Shown here: positions 7,084 through 15,138 of the stretch, piece by piece
Numbering within the stretch: position 1 is the first letter of the stretch
Layout: every line of letters begins with the position of its first letter
DNA from: an uncultured bacterium
GTDB taxonomy: Bacteria; Bdellovibrionota_C; UBA2361; JANWWW01
DNA: 19,797 nt
Direction of reading: 5' to 3'
NCBI GenBank assembly: GCA_938038205.1
Contig: CALHSA010000015.1
Location: forward strand, 1-19,797
Notes under the pieces: generated by a model
Database searches by the model: none
Told to the model about the DNA's origin: nothing
What the model saw: the letters and a program-made list of their open reading frames with translations, nothing else
Made by a program: the position numbers and the translations under genes

Positions 7084-8931
7084 TTGGGTATCGTAGATGA
7101 AAATCAGCCACTGGAATCCCAGAATATAAAGTGGGACGATTTAGTTACTGAGCTTGCAAAAGAGTTAAAACTTGATATCTTTAAGCCGGATCCCTTATTC
7201 CTTGCATCAGCATCCTCAATCTTAAGCTCAGATTTGTTTGAAAAAATCTCTCTAGATCGATGGCAAGAGAATTTTAGTTTTGTCATTCATAATTTGGATG
7301 ACGAGATTTCAATATGCGTAGTTGATCCATTTAATATTGAGTGGGTAAATTTGGTGAGATTTTTGACAAATAAAGAGGTCAAAATCTCACTTATTTCCTT
7401 TCCTGATTTGTTACTGGTTTACAGGTCCCTTGATACAAACTATAAATTTGCACCGGATGATTCTAGTGATGGGTCACAGCTTACTGTGCTCAAAAGAGAT
7501 AGAAATTCTGAAGCTATTTCCGTTAAGTTTTTAGACCAGTTGATTTTGGATGCTACTCTAAAAGGTGCCACTGATATTCACTTAATACCTGGAGAGAATA
7601 CAACTGATGTAAAATTCCGACTAAACGGTGAGCTAGTTGAAAGAATAAAAATACCAAACAAGCTATCTAGGAATATATGTTATAGATTAAAATCGTTGGC
7701 TAATTTAGATGTTGCCAATTCAATAATCCCTCAAGATGGAAGTTTACGTTATGATGATGGTTTTAAGATTCACGAATTGAGACTTAGTTTTATTCCTTCA
7801 GATTACGGAGAAAGTCTGGTCATTCGAATTTTAGGAGCCCAAGCCTCTAATATAAACCTAGACTCTCTGGGGCTATCAGAGTCTGAAATAAAAGTTGTAA
7901 AATCTGCGCTTCTTAAATCTAGTGGCTTAATAGTAGTATCTGGACCAACTGGTGCAGGCAAAACGACCACGCTATACTCCTTAATTAAATTTTTGAATGA
8001 TGGGAAAAGAAAAATAGTTACAATAGAGGATCCGGTTGAGTATCGACTTGAAGGGATTTCGCAGTTTCAAGTTAACGAAAAACAGGGTTTAACATTTGCA
8101 AAGTTTTTAAAAAGCTCCTTAAGACATGATCCAGATGTAATTTTAGTTGGAGAGCTTCGAGATTCTGAAACAGCAAAAATTTGCATTCATGCAGCTCAAA
8201 CAGGTCATTTAGTACTAACTACACTACATGCTAATTCAGCTGTTGGAGTTATCACTAGATTACTGAATTTAGAGGTATCAAGGATAGATTTAAGCTCAGT
8301 TCTGAGTATTGTTATTTACCAGAGGCTCATTAAGACAAAACTGGGAGAACGAAAGCCAATCTTTGAAGTACTGAAGATTGATAAAGATTTATCTCAGCTC
8401 ATTAGCAAGGGTGCAACTGAGCTAGAGATCGAGGAAAGCGCAAGATTAAAAGGATACACAAATCTTTATACAAAAGTATCAAATCTATACTATAGTGATG
8501 AGATAAGTGAGGAGGAATTTCGAAAATTTGAGTTGGATAACTATAGATCAGGTAGTAAGCAAAAACCATTAATCTTGTTGGTAGAAGACAACGAAGATAC
8601 AGCCTTGATTTTTAAAAAGCTTTTGGAAGATCGATATTTTGATGTAGAGATAGCAAAAGATGGATTAGATGCTCTTGAGAAACTCAGCTCAATTCGACCT
8701 GACCTAATTGTATCTGACATTATGATGCCTAGAATGTCTGGTATTGAGCTTGTCAAAAAAATAAGAACTCAACTTGGTCTCACCAAGATCCCAGTGGTTA
8801 TGTTAACAGCAGTAGACACTGATGAGAATGAACTTAAAAGTTTTGAATTAGGAGCGAGTGATTTTGTTCCAAAAATAGAAGATCCTCAAATTATTATCGC
8901 AAGATTAGAGCGCTTCTTGCGTCAGAATTAG
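7084..8931 (+). CDS. GspE/PilB-type secretion ATPase fused to a C-terminal receiver domain
   Basis: 615-residue hexameric-type motor ATPase of type IV pilus or type II secretion systems. Residues 1-135 are a poorly conserved N-terminal domain. The ATPase core follows: KGATDIHL (160-167), Walker A GPTGAGKTT (287-295), Asp box TIEDPVEY (313-320), Walker B LVGELRD (354-360) and His box LHANSA (381-386). The CxxC...CxxC zinc cluster of most GspE/PilB proteins is absent: QRLIKTKLGERKPIFEVL runs straight through, as in PilT-like members. After a linker, a complete receiver domain occupies about 495-615: Glu501/Asp502, phospho-acceptor Asp545 in IVSDIMMP, Thr575 in MLTAVD and Lys597. This suggests phosphorylation control of the motor (inference). 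The start is TTG 7084 with only an A-run upstream. No pilin or other pilus gene is adjacent, so the exact role (extension, retraction or secretion) is open. Confidence 0.9.
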   Translation: MGIVDENQPLESQNIKWDDLVTELAKELKLDIFKPDPLFLASASSILSSDLFEKISLDRWQENFSFVIHNLDDEISICVVDPFNIEWVNLVRFLTNKEVKISLISFPDLLLVYRSLDTNYKFAPDDSSDGSQLTVLKRDRNSEAISVKFLDQLILDATLKGATDIHLIPGENTTDVKFRLNGELVERIKIPNKLSRNICYRLKSLANLDVANSIIPQDGSLRYDDGFKIHELRLSFIPSDYGESLVIRILGAQASNINLDSLGLSESEIKVVKSALLKSSGLIVVSGPTGAGKTTTLYSLIKFLNDGKRKIVTIEDPVEYRLEGISQFQVNEKQGLTFAKFLKSSLRHDPDVILVGELRDSETAKICIHAAQTGHLVLTTLHANSAVGVITRLLNLEVSRIDLSSVLSIVIYQRLIKTKLGERKPIFEVLKIDKDLSQLISKGATELEIEESARLKGYTNLYTKVSNLYYSDEISEEEFRKFELDNYRSGSKQKPLILLVEDNEDTALIFKKLLEDRYFDVEIAKDGLDALEKLSSIRPDLIVSDIMMPRMSGIELVKKIRTQLGLTKIPVVMLTAVDTDENELKSFELGASDFVPKIEDPQIIIARLERFLRQN

Positions 8932-9791
8932 CCTCGAAGCAACTGAAGTGCTAATGATGGTTGCTGATTAGCCTGAGCTAATACAGCTGTTGCTGCTTGT
9001 TGTAATATTGTTAATCTCGCCAATTCAGCAGCCTCTGCTGCAACATCAGCATCTCTAATCGCACTCTCTGCTCGAGCAAAGTTCTCCTTGCTTGATTGTA
9101 AGTTACGTATAGCTGCCTCTAATCTGCTCTCTGCTGAACCCAAGGTTCCCCTTTGCCTATTACAGATTGCTATTGCAGATCTAAGAGCATCCAAAGCTGA
9201 TCTTGCAGCAACCTGAGAATCCTGATTCGTTGCCCCCATTATCGAGTAAATGTGGGCAGAGCTACCAGCATTAGCAAGGTTCAATGCTTGAAGAGTAGCC
9301 TCTATGCCAGAGTAAGTTATTTGACTTAAAGAGGAACCATCTAATCCAACTTGTAAAGTAACCGTTCCTCCTCCTGATAACAGTCTTAAACCATTGAACT
9401 CAGTGGTTAATGCGATTCTTTCAATCTCACTCATCAACTCATGGAATTCTCTACTCAAGGCAGACCTTTGAACATTATCATATACACCATTAGCGGATTG
9501 TTCGGCTAGCTCAGCAAGCCTAGTGAGTATTCTTGAGATCTGATCAATAGCAGCATCAGTTATCGCAACTATTGAAATTCCATCATTCGCGTTTCTAATC
9601 GCTACCGCAGAAAGTTTTTGATCAGCTTTTAAACTTTCAGCTATCGCTAAACCAGCTGCATCATCCTTGGCTCTGTTGATTCTAAGCCCTGATGATAACC
9701 TTGCATATGTTGTGTTTAAACCCTCCGTTGCAGCGTACAGATTTCTTTGTGCTTGCAACGAAGCTAAATTTGTTCGAATATTTAGGCTCAT
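8928..9791 (-). CDS. fliC: Flagellin (downstream copy)
   Basis: Filament subunit of 287 residues made only of the D0/D1 core, with no D2/D3 surface insert. N-terminal block: LNIRTNLASLQAQRNL, SSGLRINRAKDDAAGLAIAE, then the LTRLAELAEQSANG motif at about 89-102. C-terminal block: ESRLEAAIRNL, RDADVAAEAAELARL and a terminal LLRG. It aligns without gaps to the upstream flagellin (9795-10658); I count about 216 of 287 identical residues. Differences concentrate around residues 21-30, 111-120, 141-190 and 231-240. Only 3 nt separate it from the upstream flagellin stop. An AGGGG about seven bases before the ATG is one of the clearest Shine-Dalgarnos in the window. Its stop overlaps that of the convergent ATPase gene by 4 nt. 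It is probably exported by the flagellar type III apparatus. Confidence 0.97.
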   Translation of the reverse strand: MSLNIRTNLASLQAQRNLYAATEGLNTTYARLSSGLRINRAKDDAAGLAIAESLKADQKLSAVAIRNANDGISIVAITDAAIDQISRILTRLAELAEQSANGVYDNVQRSALSREFHELMSEIERIALTTEFNGLRLLSGGGTVTLQVGLDGSSLSQITYSGIEATLQALNLANAGSSAHIYSIMGATNQDSQVAARSALDALRSAIAICNRQRGTLGSAESRLEAAIRNLQSSKENFARAESAIRDADVAAEAAELARLTILQQAATAVLAQANQQPSLALQLLRG

Positions 9792-9806
9792 TTTTTATCC
9801 CCTAAG
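9792..9806 (-). promoter_or_regulatory. Shine-Dalgarno of downstream flagellin
   Basis: The minus strand reads AGGGG followed by seven A/T bases before the ATG at 9791. It lies across the stop codon of the upstream flagellin. It is notable because most genes here have no ribosome-binding site. Confidence 0.6.
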
Positions 9807-10658
9807 CAATGCTAAGGCAAGTGATGGTTGTTGGTTAGCTTGCGCTAAAACTGCCGTGCCAGCTTGCTGTAGTATTGTTAATCTAGCTAACTCTGCAGCC
9901 TCCGCAGCAACATCTGCATCTCTTATTCTAGCCTCTGCTGCCATAAAATTCTCACGAGCTACTTGTAGATTTCGAATAGCAACATTCAATCGACTTTCTG
10001 CTGCACCAAGCGCACCCCTGTTTCTATTAACAGATGCTATAGCAGCATTTATTGCATCTAGAGCGCTTCTCGCAGCTACCTGGGAATCTAAATTAGTTGC
10101 CCCAATAATCGAGTATTGAGGTGTACTGGATCCAGGAGCAGCAAGATTTAAGGCTTGCAAAGTTGCAGCAACGCCTGTAATGCTTATTTGAGATAATGAA
10201 CTCCCATCAAAGCCCACTTGGAACACCACTGTGTTAGTTCCAGAAATCAATCTTAAGCCATTAAAAGTTGTGGTATGCGCTATCCTCTCAATTTCACTTT
10301 GCAAAGCTATGAACTCATTATTTAAAGCGGAGCGTTGCACATTGTCATAAACACCATTTGCAGACTGCTCAGCTAATTCTGCAAGACGAGTTAATACATT
10401 CGCGATCTGGGCTATTGCCTGATCTGCTATTGCAATTATTGATATTCCATCATTCGCATTCCGAATCGCTACTGATGCAATCCTTGCATCGGCCTTAAGG
10501 CTCTCAGCAATCGCTAAACCAGCAGCATCGTCAGATGCCCTGTTAATCCTCAACCCAGAACCCAAACGTTCAAAGGTTGTTTGAAGTTTTTGCGTTGTAT
10601 CATATAAATTCCTTTGCCCTGTAATTGAAGCTATATTTGTCCTTATATTGATGGTCAT
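9795..10658 (-). CDS. fliC: Flagellin (upstream copy)
   Basis: Core-only flagellin, 287 residues, with the same D0/D1 architecture as its neighbour: NIRTNIASITGQRNL, GSGLRINRASDDAAGLAIAE, LTRLAELAEQSANG, SRLNVAIRNL and a C-terminal LLRG. It is about 75% identical to the downstream copy by my ungapped count, so the pair is a tandem duplication old enough to have diverged mainly in the surface-exposed half. The gene starts 6 nt after the lytic transglycosylase stop, and AGGA overlaps that stop as its ribosome-binding site, so the three genes look like one operon. The two copies may form different parts of the filament, as in other multi-flagellin bacteria (inference). Confidence 0.97.
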   Translation of the reverse strand: MTINIRTNIASITGQRNLYDTTQKLQTTFERLGSGLRINRASDDAAGLAIAESLKADARIASVAIRNANDGISIIAIADQAIAQIANVLTRLAELAEQSANGVYDNVQRSALNNEFIALQSEIERIAHTTTFNGLRLISGTNTVVFQVGFDGSSLSQISITGVAATLQALNLAAPGSSTPQYSIIGATNLDSQVAARSALDAINAAIASVNRNRGALGAAESRLNVAIRNLQVARENFMAAEARIRDADVAAEAAELARLTILQQAGTAVLAQANQQPSLALALLRG

Positions 10659-10664
10659 TTTTTC

Positions 10665-11525
10665 CTAGTTTTGTGAAGAAGCAAAGTTTAGACCAGGGCT
10701 TCTTGCGTCAAAATTTTGTTTTATGTGAAGAACTTTTTTCACGTAATCCTGGGTAATCCTCGGTAGAAAGGGTTCAACATTAGAAAAAATTGCCGGATCT
10801 AATCCCTTCTCCTTGGCAACATTTTGAGCTAAAGCTACTCTACCCTCTCCAGCATTAAAAGCTGCTATAGCAAATTTTTCCAAATCCGACTCGGTTGCTG
10901 CAGCAAATGTTTTGTATCCATTAGTTAGTTTTGTTGAGGTTTGAAATAAATTAAATAAATACTCAAAATAAGAGGTTCCATATCTGATGTTTTGAATAGG
11001 ATTGAATGGATCATAGGACTCACCATCATTTAAGCGCTCCTTAACCGTATAACCCGTTTTATCCAAAAGCTGAAATAAGCCTTTACTCTCATAACCATCT
11101 TTGCTAACCGCAAGTGGATTGAAATTAGATTCAGTCTTAATAATTGCCATTAGAGTTTTTTTGTAACTTGTAAAGTTGGGGTTAGAAATATGGTTTCCTA
11201 ATAACTGCTCAATTTTTCGTTTTCTACTCTCATAATCTAACTCTAAAAGTTCTCGTACTTTCTCTTTATTTACTCTCGTTATTATTGCAGGCTCATCTTT
11301 AGAGGGTTTCTTTAATTCAATATAGGAAAAATGTTGCTCTATGTTACTGTTATTTTTTTCATCAGAACGATATTCAGGATCGATAGATACTTCGTGAAAA
11401 ATTGCCTCTCTAATAGTTTTATTCTCACTAATACTCTTTGAAGGTTCATCTAACGGAGCTTGGAGCTTCCCCTTTATTGAACGTCCGGCTACTTGCGGAA
11501 AAGATGAGAGTTTTGATAAATCCAA
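10665..11525 (-). CDS. Lytic transglycosylase (SLT/GH23 type), probably flagellar
   Basis: 286-residue peptidoglycan-cleaving enzyme with the goose-lysozyme-like SLT fold at about residues 118-270. The catalytic motif is IIKTESNFNPLAVS (Glu132), followed by KGLFQLLDKTGYT, the NIRYGTSYFEYL helix and the AAFNAGEGRV motif (about 221-230). The N-terminal ~110 residues are polar, charged and low in hydrophobic content. There is no signal peptide or lipobox, which is unusual for an enzyme that acts in the periplasm. Being directly upstream of two flagellins, it may be exported through the flagellar type III system to open the cell wall, as FlgJ-type enzymes are (inference). The start is TTG 11525; an upstream in-frame stop excludes longer versions in this frame. 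Confidence 0.88.
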   Translation of the reverse strand: MDLSKLSSFPQVAGRSIKGKLQAPLDEPSKSISENKTIREAIFHEVSIDPEYRSDEKNNSNIEQHFSYIELKKPSKDEPAIITRVNKEKVRELLELDYESRKRKIEQLLGNHISNPNFTSYKKTLMAIIKTESNFNPLAVSKDGYESKGLFQLLDKTGYTVKERLNDGESYDPFNPIQNIRYGTSYFEYLFNLFQTSTKLTNGYKTFAAATESDLEKFAIAAFNAGEGRVALAQNVAKEKGLDPAIFSNVEPFLPRITQDYVKKVLHIKQNFDARSPGLNFASSQN

Positions 11526-11607
11526 GCTTATTGAATTCCAATCAAAATTTATTCCATAAACTTACGTCAAATCGTTGACTTTATATAGTTCTCAGTGTGC
11601 TTTTCAA
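11526..11607 (-). promoter_or_regulatory. Probable promoter and operator-like palindrome of the transglycosylase-flagellin operon
   Basis: On the minus strand, TTGAAA (11607-11602), a 16-bp spacer and TATAAA (11585-11580) form a sigma-70-like promoter with a predicted +1 near 11573. The inverted repeat GTCAA-CGAT-TTGAC (11579-11566) straddles that +1 and could be an operator or a 5' hairpin. The leader would be about 48 nt, far longer than at other genes here. The -35 overlaps the end of the dioxygenase gene. The downstream part fits no full FliA (sigma-28) promoter. Confidence 0.4.
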
Positions 11608-12713
11608 ACTTTTATTAAAAAAGAACGAGTCTCATCTCTATGTTTTCTCAAATAATCAACAAACGGAGTGCCCCCAGTTCCAACATTTGTAGGGTTTAGG
11701 TTAGATTTTTGACTTTGTGAATAAATGTAATCTATAGCATATTGTAAATGAATCGATCTAAAATCACTTAGTTCCATAATTACTTCATTGTATAAATCAA
11801 TTACTTCCATTGACATTTTAAGCACAAATTCTCTTACAGAAACCGTTCCTTCAAGGCGCTCAAGGAAGTTTCTATGACTTTTTGGCATATACTCTCTCAT
11901 TTCAAGCAGATATACCTTCAATGGATCATCTTGATGGGTTATACCCAGAACAGCATCAAAACATGGAATAATAGTGCTTTGAGCTCCAGTTTCCCCTCTA
12001 AAAAACTTTGGTTCATTCCAAACTCCTTCATAAATGATTCCATTAGGTAAACTTGGATTGTTCTTCCAACCAAAAATGTAAGGCCTAACACGGTTATAAT
12101 AAATATACGGATCACACTTCTCCGGCATACGTTTCAAGGTCGCATTTATATGCTTTAGACTTTCCAGCATATCTTGTAGCAACCAACTAACCCCTTCAGG
12201 ATCTGGGTTTTCAAGCCATTTACAAAAAGCATTGACAGCCTTTGACGCTTGGTATTCAATTTGTATGTGAATCATCACGAACCAGTCTTCATCCTGCCCA
12301 CCAAGAAAATTCTGTAATAACGCAAGATTGTTCAAAGATATTTCTTCCTGAGGGTCTAATCTTCGCCAATTATGTAAGGCATAAGAGGCGTAAGAGAGCA
12401 CTGGGGGTCTTCCTAATTTATCAGCTAACCCCACCAAACACCTTGAAAGGTTCTCCGGAATTTTCTGAGCTACATCCTCACTCTCAAATACATATCCGTG
12501 TGTTAAAAATGAGGCAGTAATAAAAGCTCTCTCTAAAACCCTCTCGTCTGATTCTTCTAAAAAATTAGGGAAATCTGCTTGAATTACCTCTTTTCGAACT
12601 CTTCTATTTACTAGCAATTTTGGTAGTTCTTTGCCAAGCTGGTTTAGTGTCTCATACTGAGGAGGGAGCGAAATTAATGGATCAGAGGGAGGCAGAAAAC
12701 CTCTCGTAAACAT
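11604..12713 (-). CDS. Indoleamine 2,3-dioxygenase family heme protein
   Basis: Heme dioxygenase predicted to open the indole ring of L-tryptophan to N-formylkynurenine, the first step of the kynurenine route. The 369 residues match the IDO family from end to end. N-terminal GFLPPSDPL is followed by LGRPPVLSYASYALHNW (100-116), RPYIFGWKNNPSLPNGIIYEG (in the 210-230 stretch), and RGETGAQSTIIPCFDAVLGI. The MREYMPKSHRNFL block carries the proximal heme ligand His280, followed by SVREFVL, FRSIHLQ and the C-terminal GTGGTPF loop (346-352) that closes the active site. It is not the TDO family usual in bacteria. No kynurenine-pathway gene is nearby. The ATG has no Shine-Dalgarno. Substrate is inferred from the family, and some relatives act on other indoles. 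Confidence 0.92.
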   Translation of the reverse strand: MFTRGFLPPSDPLISLPPQYETLNQLGKELPKLLVNRRVRKEVIQADFPNFLEESDERVLERAFITASFLTHGYVFESEDVAQKIPENLSRCLVGLADKLGRPPVLSYASYALHNWRRLDPQEEISLNNLALLQNFLGGQDEDWFVMIHIQIEYQASKAVNAFCKWLENPDPEGVSWLLQDMLESLKHINATLKRMPEKCDPYIYYNRVRPYIFGWKNNPSLPNGIIYEGVWNEPKFFRGETGAQSTIIPCFDAVLGITHQDDPLKVYLLEMREYMPKSHRNFLERLEGTVSVREFVLKMSMEVIDLYNEVIMELSDFRSIHLQYAIDYIYSQSQKSNLNPTNVGTGGTPFVDYLRKHRDETRSFLIKV

Positions 12714-12778
12714 TGTTAAAATTTTATATCCTCAATTTAGAAAAACCTACAAAATTTTGCTAAAATTATTGGACTAAA
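12714..12778. promoter_or_regulatory. Divergent promoters for IDO (-) and rpsO (+), both with minimal leaders
   Basis: For rpsO, an extended -10 TGCTAAAAT (hexamer 12761-12766) with a weak -35 TAGAAA 17 bp upstream gives +1 at about 12773 and a 6-nt leader. For the dioxygenase, overlapping minus-strand hexamers TATAAA (12728-12723) and TAAAAT (12726-12721) give +1 only 1-3 nt before the ATG at 12713. Neither gene has a Shine-Dalgarno. The 65-bp region is almost entirely A/T. Confidence 0.55.
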
Positions 12779-13075
12779 ATGTCAAAGAAAAAGGTAAGCT
12801 TAGATAGTAAATTTTCGAGTAAAACTGAATTTTTGATGATGAAAAAAGATATAATTTCACAATATGGAACGCCAGGGTCTGTCTCTGCTCAGATAGCTTT
12901 ACTCACTGCTAGAATTCAATATTTGAGTGAGCACTTAAAAAACCATAAGAAAGATCATTCATCAAGACGTGGTTTGCTGAAGTTAGTGGGTCAACGAAAA
13001 AGACTGTTGAATTACGTCAGAGAAACCGATTACGAAAAATTTTTAGATTTAAAGTCTCAGCTTGGTATACGGTAA
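12779..13075 (+). CDS. rpsO: 30S ribosomal protein S15
   Basis: Small-subunit protein that binds the 16S rRNA central domain early in assembly. The 98 residues carry the conserved blocks GTPGSVSAQIALLTARI, HLKNHKKDHSSRRGL and LVGQRKRLLNYV, ending in LGIR. It is about nine residues longer than E. coli S15 because of a Lys/Ser-rich N-terminal tail (MSKKKVSLDSKFSSKTEF). The classic rpsO-pnp order is kept, with only 6 nt between the genes. There is no room for the terminator or RNase III hairpin found between them in E. coli, so S15 and PNPase are probably made from one uninterrupted message. Confidence 0.98.
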   Translation: MSKKKVSLDSKFSSKTEFLMMKKDIISQYGTPGSVSAQIALLTARIQYLSEHLKNHKKDHSSRRGLLKLVGQRKRLLNYVRETDYEKFLDLKSQLGIR

Positions 13076-13081
13076 CTTTGA

Positions 13082-15133
13082 ATGCAAAAATCTGACTTTG
13101 AAATAAATTTATCTGAGTACGCTAGGCAAGCTAGAGGATCTTGTTTATTAAGAAAAAATGAGTCGGTTGTTCTTGCTACAGTTGTAAGGAGTGATGAATC
13201 AAGGTCTTTAGGATTCCTTCCGTTAACGGTTGATTATTTGGAAAGATCGTATTCTGCTGGCAAAATACCAGGTGGTTTTTTTAGAAGAGAAGGTAGGTTA
13301 TCTGAACGTGAAACTCTAGTATCGAGAATCATAGATAGATCAATAAGGCCGAATTTTCCAAAAGGTTACGATCTAGAAACTCAGGTTGTTGTTCTTGTTC
13401 TTTCAGTTGATGAAACTGCTGATCCAGATATCTTAGCAGTAAACGCTGTATCTTTGGCTTTAATGTCAAGTGATATTCCATTTAATGGACCTATTGGCTG
13501 TGTAAGGGTTTGCAGGGTGGACGGCCAAATAGTAGTTAATCCCCCTCTTCAGGATCAAAAAAGGGCCACGTTAAATTTTGTTGTATCCGGATCAAAAGAT
13601 TCAATATGCATGGTTGAGGGCGAGGCTCTTGAGGAAGACGAGAAAATAGTAATTGATGCAATTACCATCGCACATGAAGAGATAAAAAGGATATGTGATA
13701 TTCAAGCCTCAGTATTACCTAACACTGAAAAGTTAGCAATTGAGACCAAGAATTTCTCTGAGCAGTTCTCCAATGAGTTATACAATCACGTATACGACAA
13801 CCTAGTGAAAGCTCTGAGCACCCCTGAGAAAGCAGAGAGGAGAAAGTTGCTAAAAGAAACTAGAGAAGCTGCTATAAACTTTTTTTTAAACCACAAAGAA
13901 GCAAATGAATTTACTGTCGGAGATGTAGAGGAGCTTTTTGATAGCTTTGTAAGAAAAGTTGCAAGAGATTTTATTCTTACTCAAAACCGTCGAATAGATG
14001 GAAGAGAACTAAATGACATAAGACCTTTAGATCTCAAAATTGGATTACTCCCTAGAACTCATGGATCAGCGATGTTTAGGCGGGGAGAAACTCAAGCATT
14101 GGTCGTAGCCACTTTAGGAACATTTTCTGAAGCTCAAAAGCTTGATTACGCTTTTGGAGATGAGGTTAAAACGTTCATGTTACACTATAACTTTCCAGGC
14201 TTCTCAGTTGGTGAAGTAAAGGCGCTAAGAGCACCTAGCCGACGAGAAGTTGGTCATGGGTTTTTAGCAGAGAGAGCTCTCAAAGCAGTTATACCTGATA
14301 CTGAAGATTTTCCGTACGTAATTCGGATCGTATCTGAAATTTTAGAAAGCAATGGTTCAAGCTCTATGGCTACTGTATGTGGTGGAAGTTTAGCTTTAAT
14401 GGATGCTGGGGTACCTATTAAAAATCACGTAGCCGGGATAGCGATGGGTTTAATCAAAGAGGGGAGTGAGTACAAAATATTAACTGATATTTTAGGAGAT
14501 GAAGATCATTTGGGAGATATGGATTTCAAAGTTTGCGGAACTAGGAATGGAATAACTGCCCTACAAATGGATATAAAGATTCCAGAGGGGTTGCCTCGAG
14601 AAATTTTAGCCGAGGCTTTAAAACAAGCTAAACATGCAAGAGAAACAATACTAGACCAAATGGAGGCGGTAATAAGCAAACCTAGAGATTCAGTGAGTAG
14701 TTATGCTCCTCAATTTCGGGATCTAAAAATAAATCCAGATAAAATAAAAATTCTGATAGGACCTGGGGGCAAGACAATAAGATCCATCACAGAAACTTTC
14801 AACGTAAAAATTGACGTTGAGCAAACAGGAGACATTACAGTGTATGGTACTTCACTATCTAAACTTGATCAGGCAGTAGAATTTATTGAAAGTTTAGTTG
14901 GGGAAGTTGAAATAGGCTCAATCCAGGATGGAACTGTGACAAAAATAACGCCTTTTGGTTTGATAGTTTCACTTTCAAATTCTCAGCTTCAAGGCTTAGT
15001 TCACATTTCCCAGCTTCCAAATAATTTGGTAAATAATTTTTCCAGGGTTTTTAAAGAAGGGGATTTAATAAAGGTGAAGGTTTTGGAAAAAGATGAGAGG
15101 GGTCGTTTAAGATTAGGCATGAAAGATATCTAA
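13082..15133 (+). CDS. pnp: Polyribonucleotide nucleotidyltransferase (PNPase)
   Basis: Phosphorolytic 3'-to-5' exoribonuclease, a trimeric core enzyme of the RNA degradosome. The 683 residues show the full layout: a first RNase PH domain with FFRREGRLSERETLVSRIID, an all-helical linker, and a second RNase PH domain with the catalytic LGDEDHLGDMDF (471-482, Asp473 and Asp479 matching E. coli Asp486 and Asp492). The KH domain is about 550-610 (ILIGPGGKTIRSI), and the S1 domain is about 615-683 (GTVTKITPFGLIVSL, LQGLVHISQL). The protein stops right after S1, without the extra C-terminal tail of the 711-residue E. coli enzyme. The ATG follows the rpsO stop by 6 nt with no strong ribosome-binding site, so translation is probably coupled. 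Confidence 0.98.
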   Translation: MQKSDFEINLSEYARQARGSCLLRKNESVVLATVVRSDESRSLGFLPLTVDYLERSYSAGKIPGGFFRREGRLSERETLVSRIIDRSIRPNFPKGYDLETQVVVLVLSVDETADPDILAVNAVSLALMSSDIPFNGPIGCVRVCRVDGQIVVNPPLQDQKRATLNFVVSGSKDSICMVEGEALEEDEKIVIDAITIAHEEIKRICDIQASVLPNTEKLAIETKNFSEQFSNELYNHVYDNLVKALSTPEKAERRKLLKETREAAINFFLNHKEANEFTVGDVEELFDSFVRKVARDFILTQNRRIDGRELNDIRPLDLKIGLLPRTHGSAMFRRGETQALVVATLGTFSEAQKLDYAFGDEVKTFMLHYNFPGFSVGEVKALRAPSRREVGHGFLAERALKAVIPDTEDFPYVIRIVSEILESNGSSSMATVCGGSLALMDAGVPIKNHVAGIAMGLIKEGSEYKILTDILGDEDHLGDMDFKVCGTRNGITALQMDIKIPEGLPREILAEALKQAKHARETILDQMEAVISKPRDSVSSYAPQFRDLKINPDKIKILIGPGGKTIRSITETFNVKIDVEQTGDITVYGTSLSKLDQAVEFIESLVGEVEIGSIQDGTVTKITPFGLIVSLSNSQLQGLVHISQLPNNLVNNFSRVFKEGDLIKVKVLEKDERGRLRLGMKDI

Positions 15134-15138
15134 GTGAG

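Noticed and set aside
9667-10119. 150-codon open frame on the plus strand across the junction of the two flagellin genes
   Set aside because: It is antisense to two clear flagellins. Its Ala/Ser/Cys-rich composition is what their conserved codons give when read backwards.
11564-11586. Sigma-28 (FliA) promoter for the flagellin operon
   Set aside because: TAAAGTCA resembles the FliA -35, but the -10 position reads TAAGTTTA instead of GCCGATAA.
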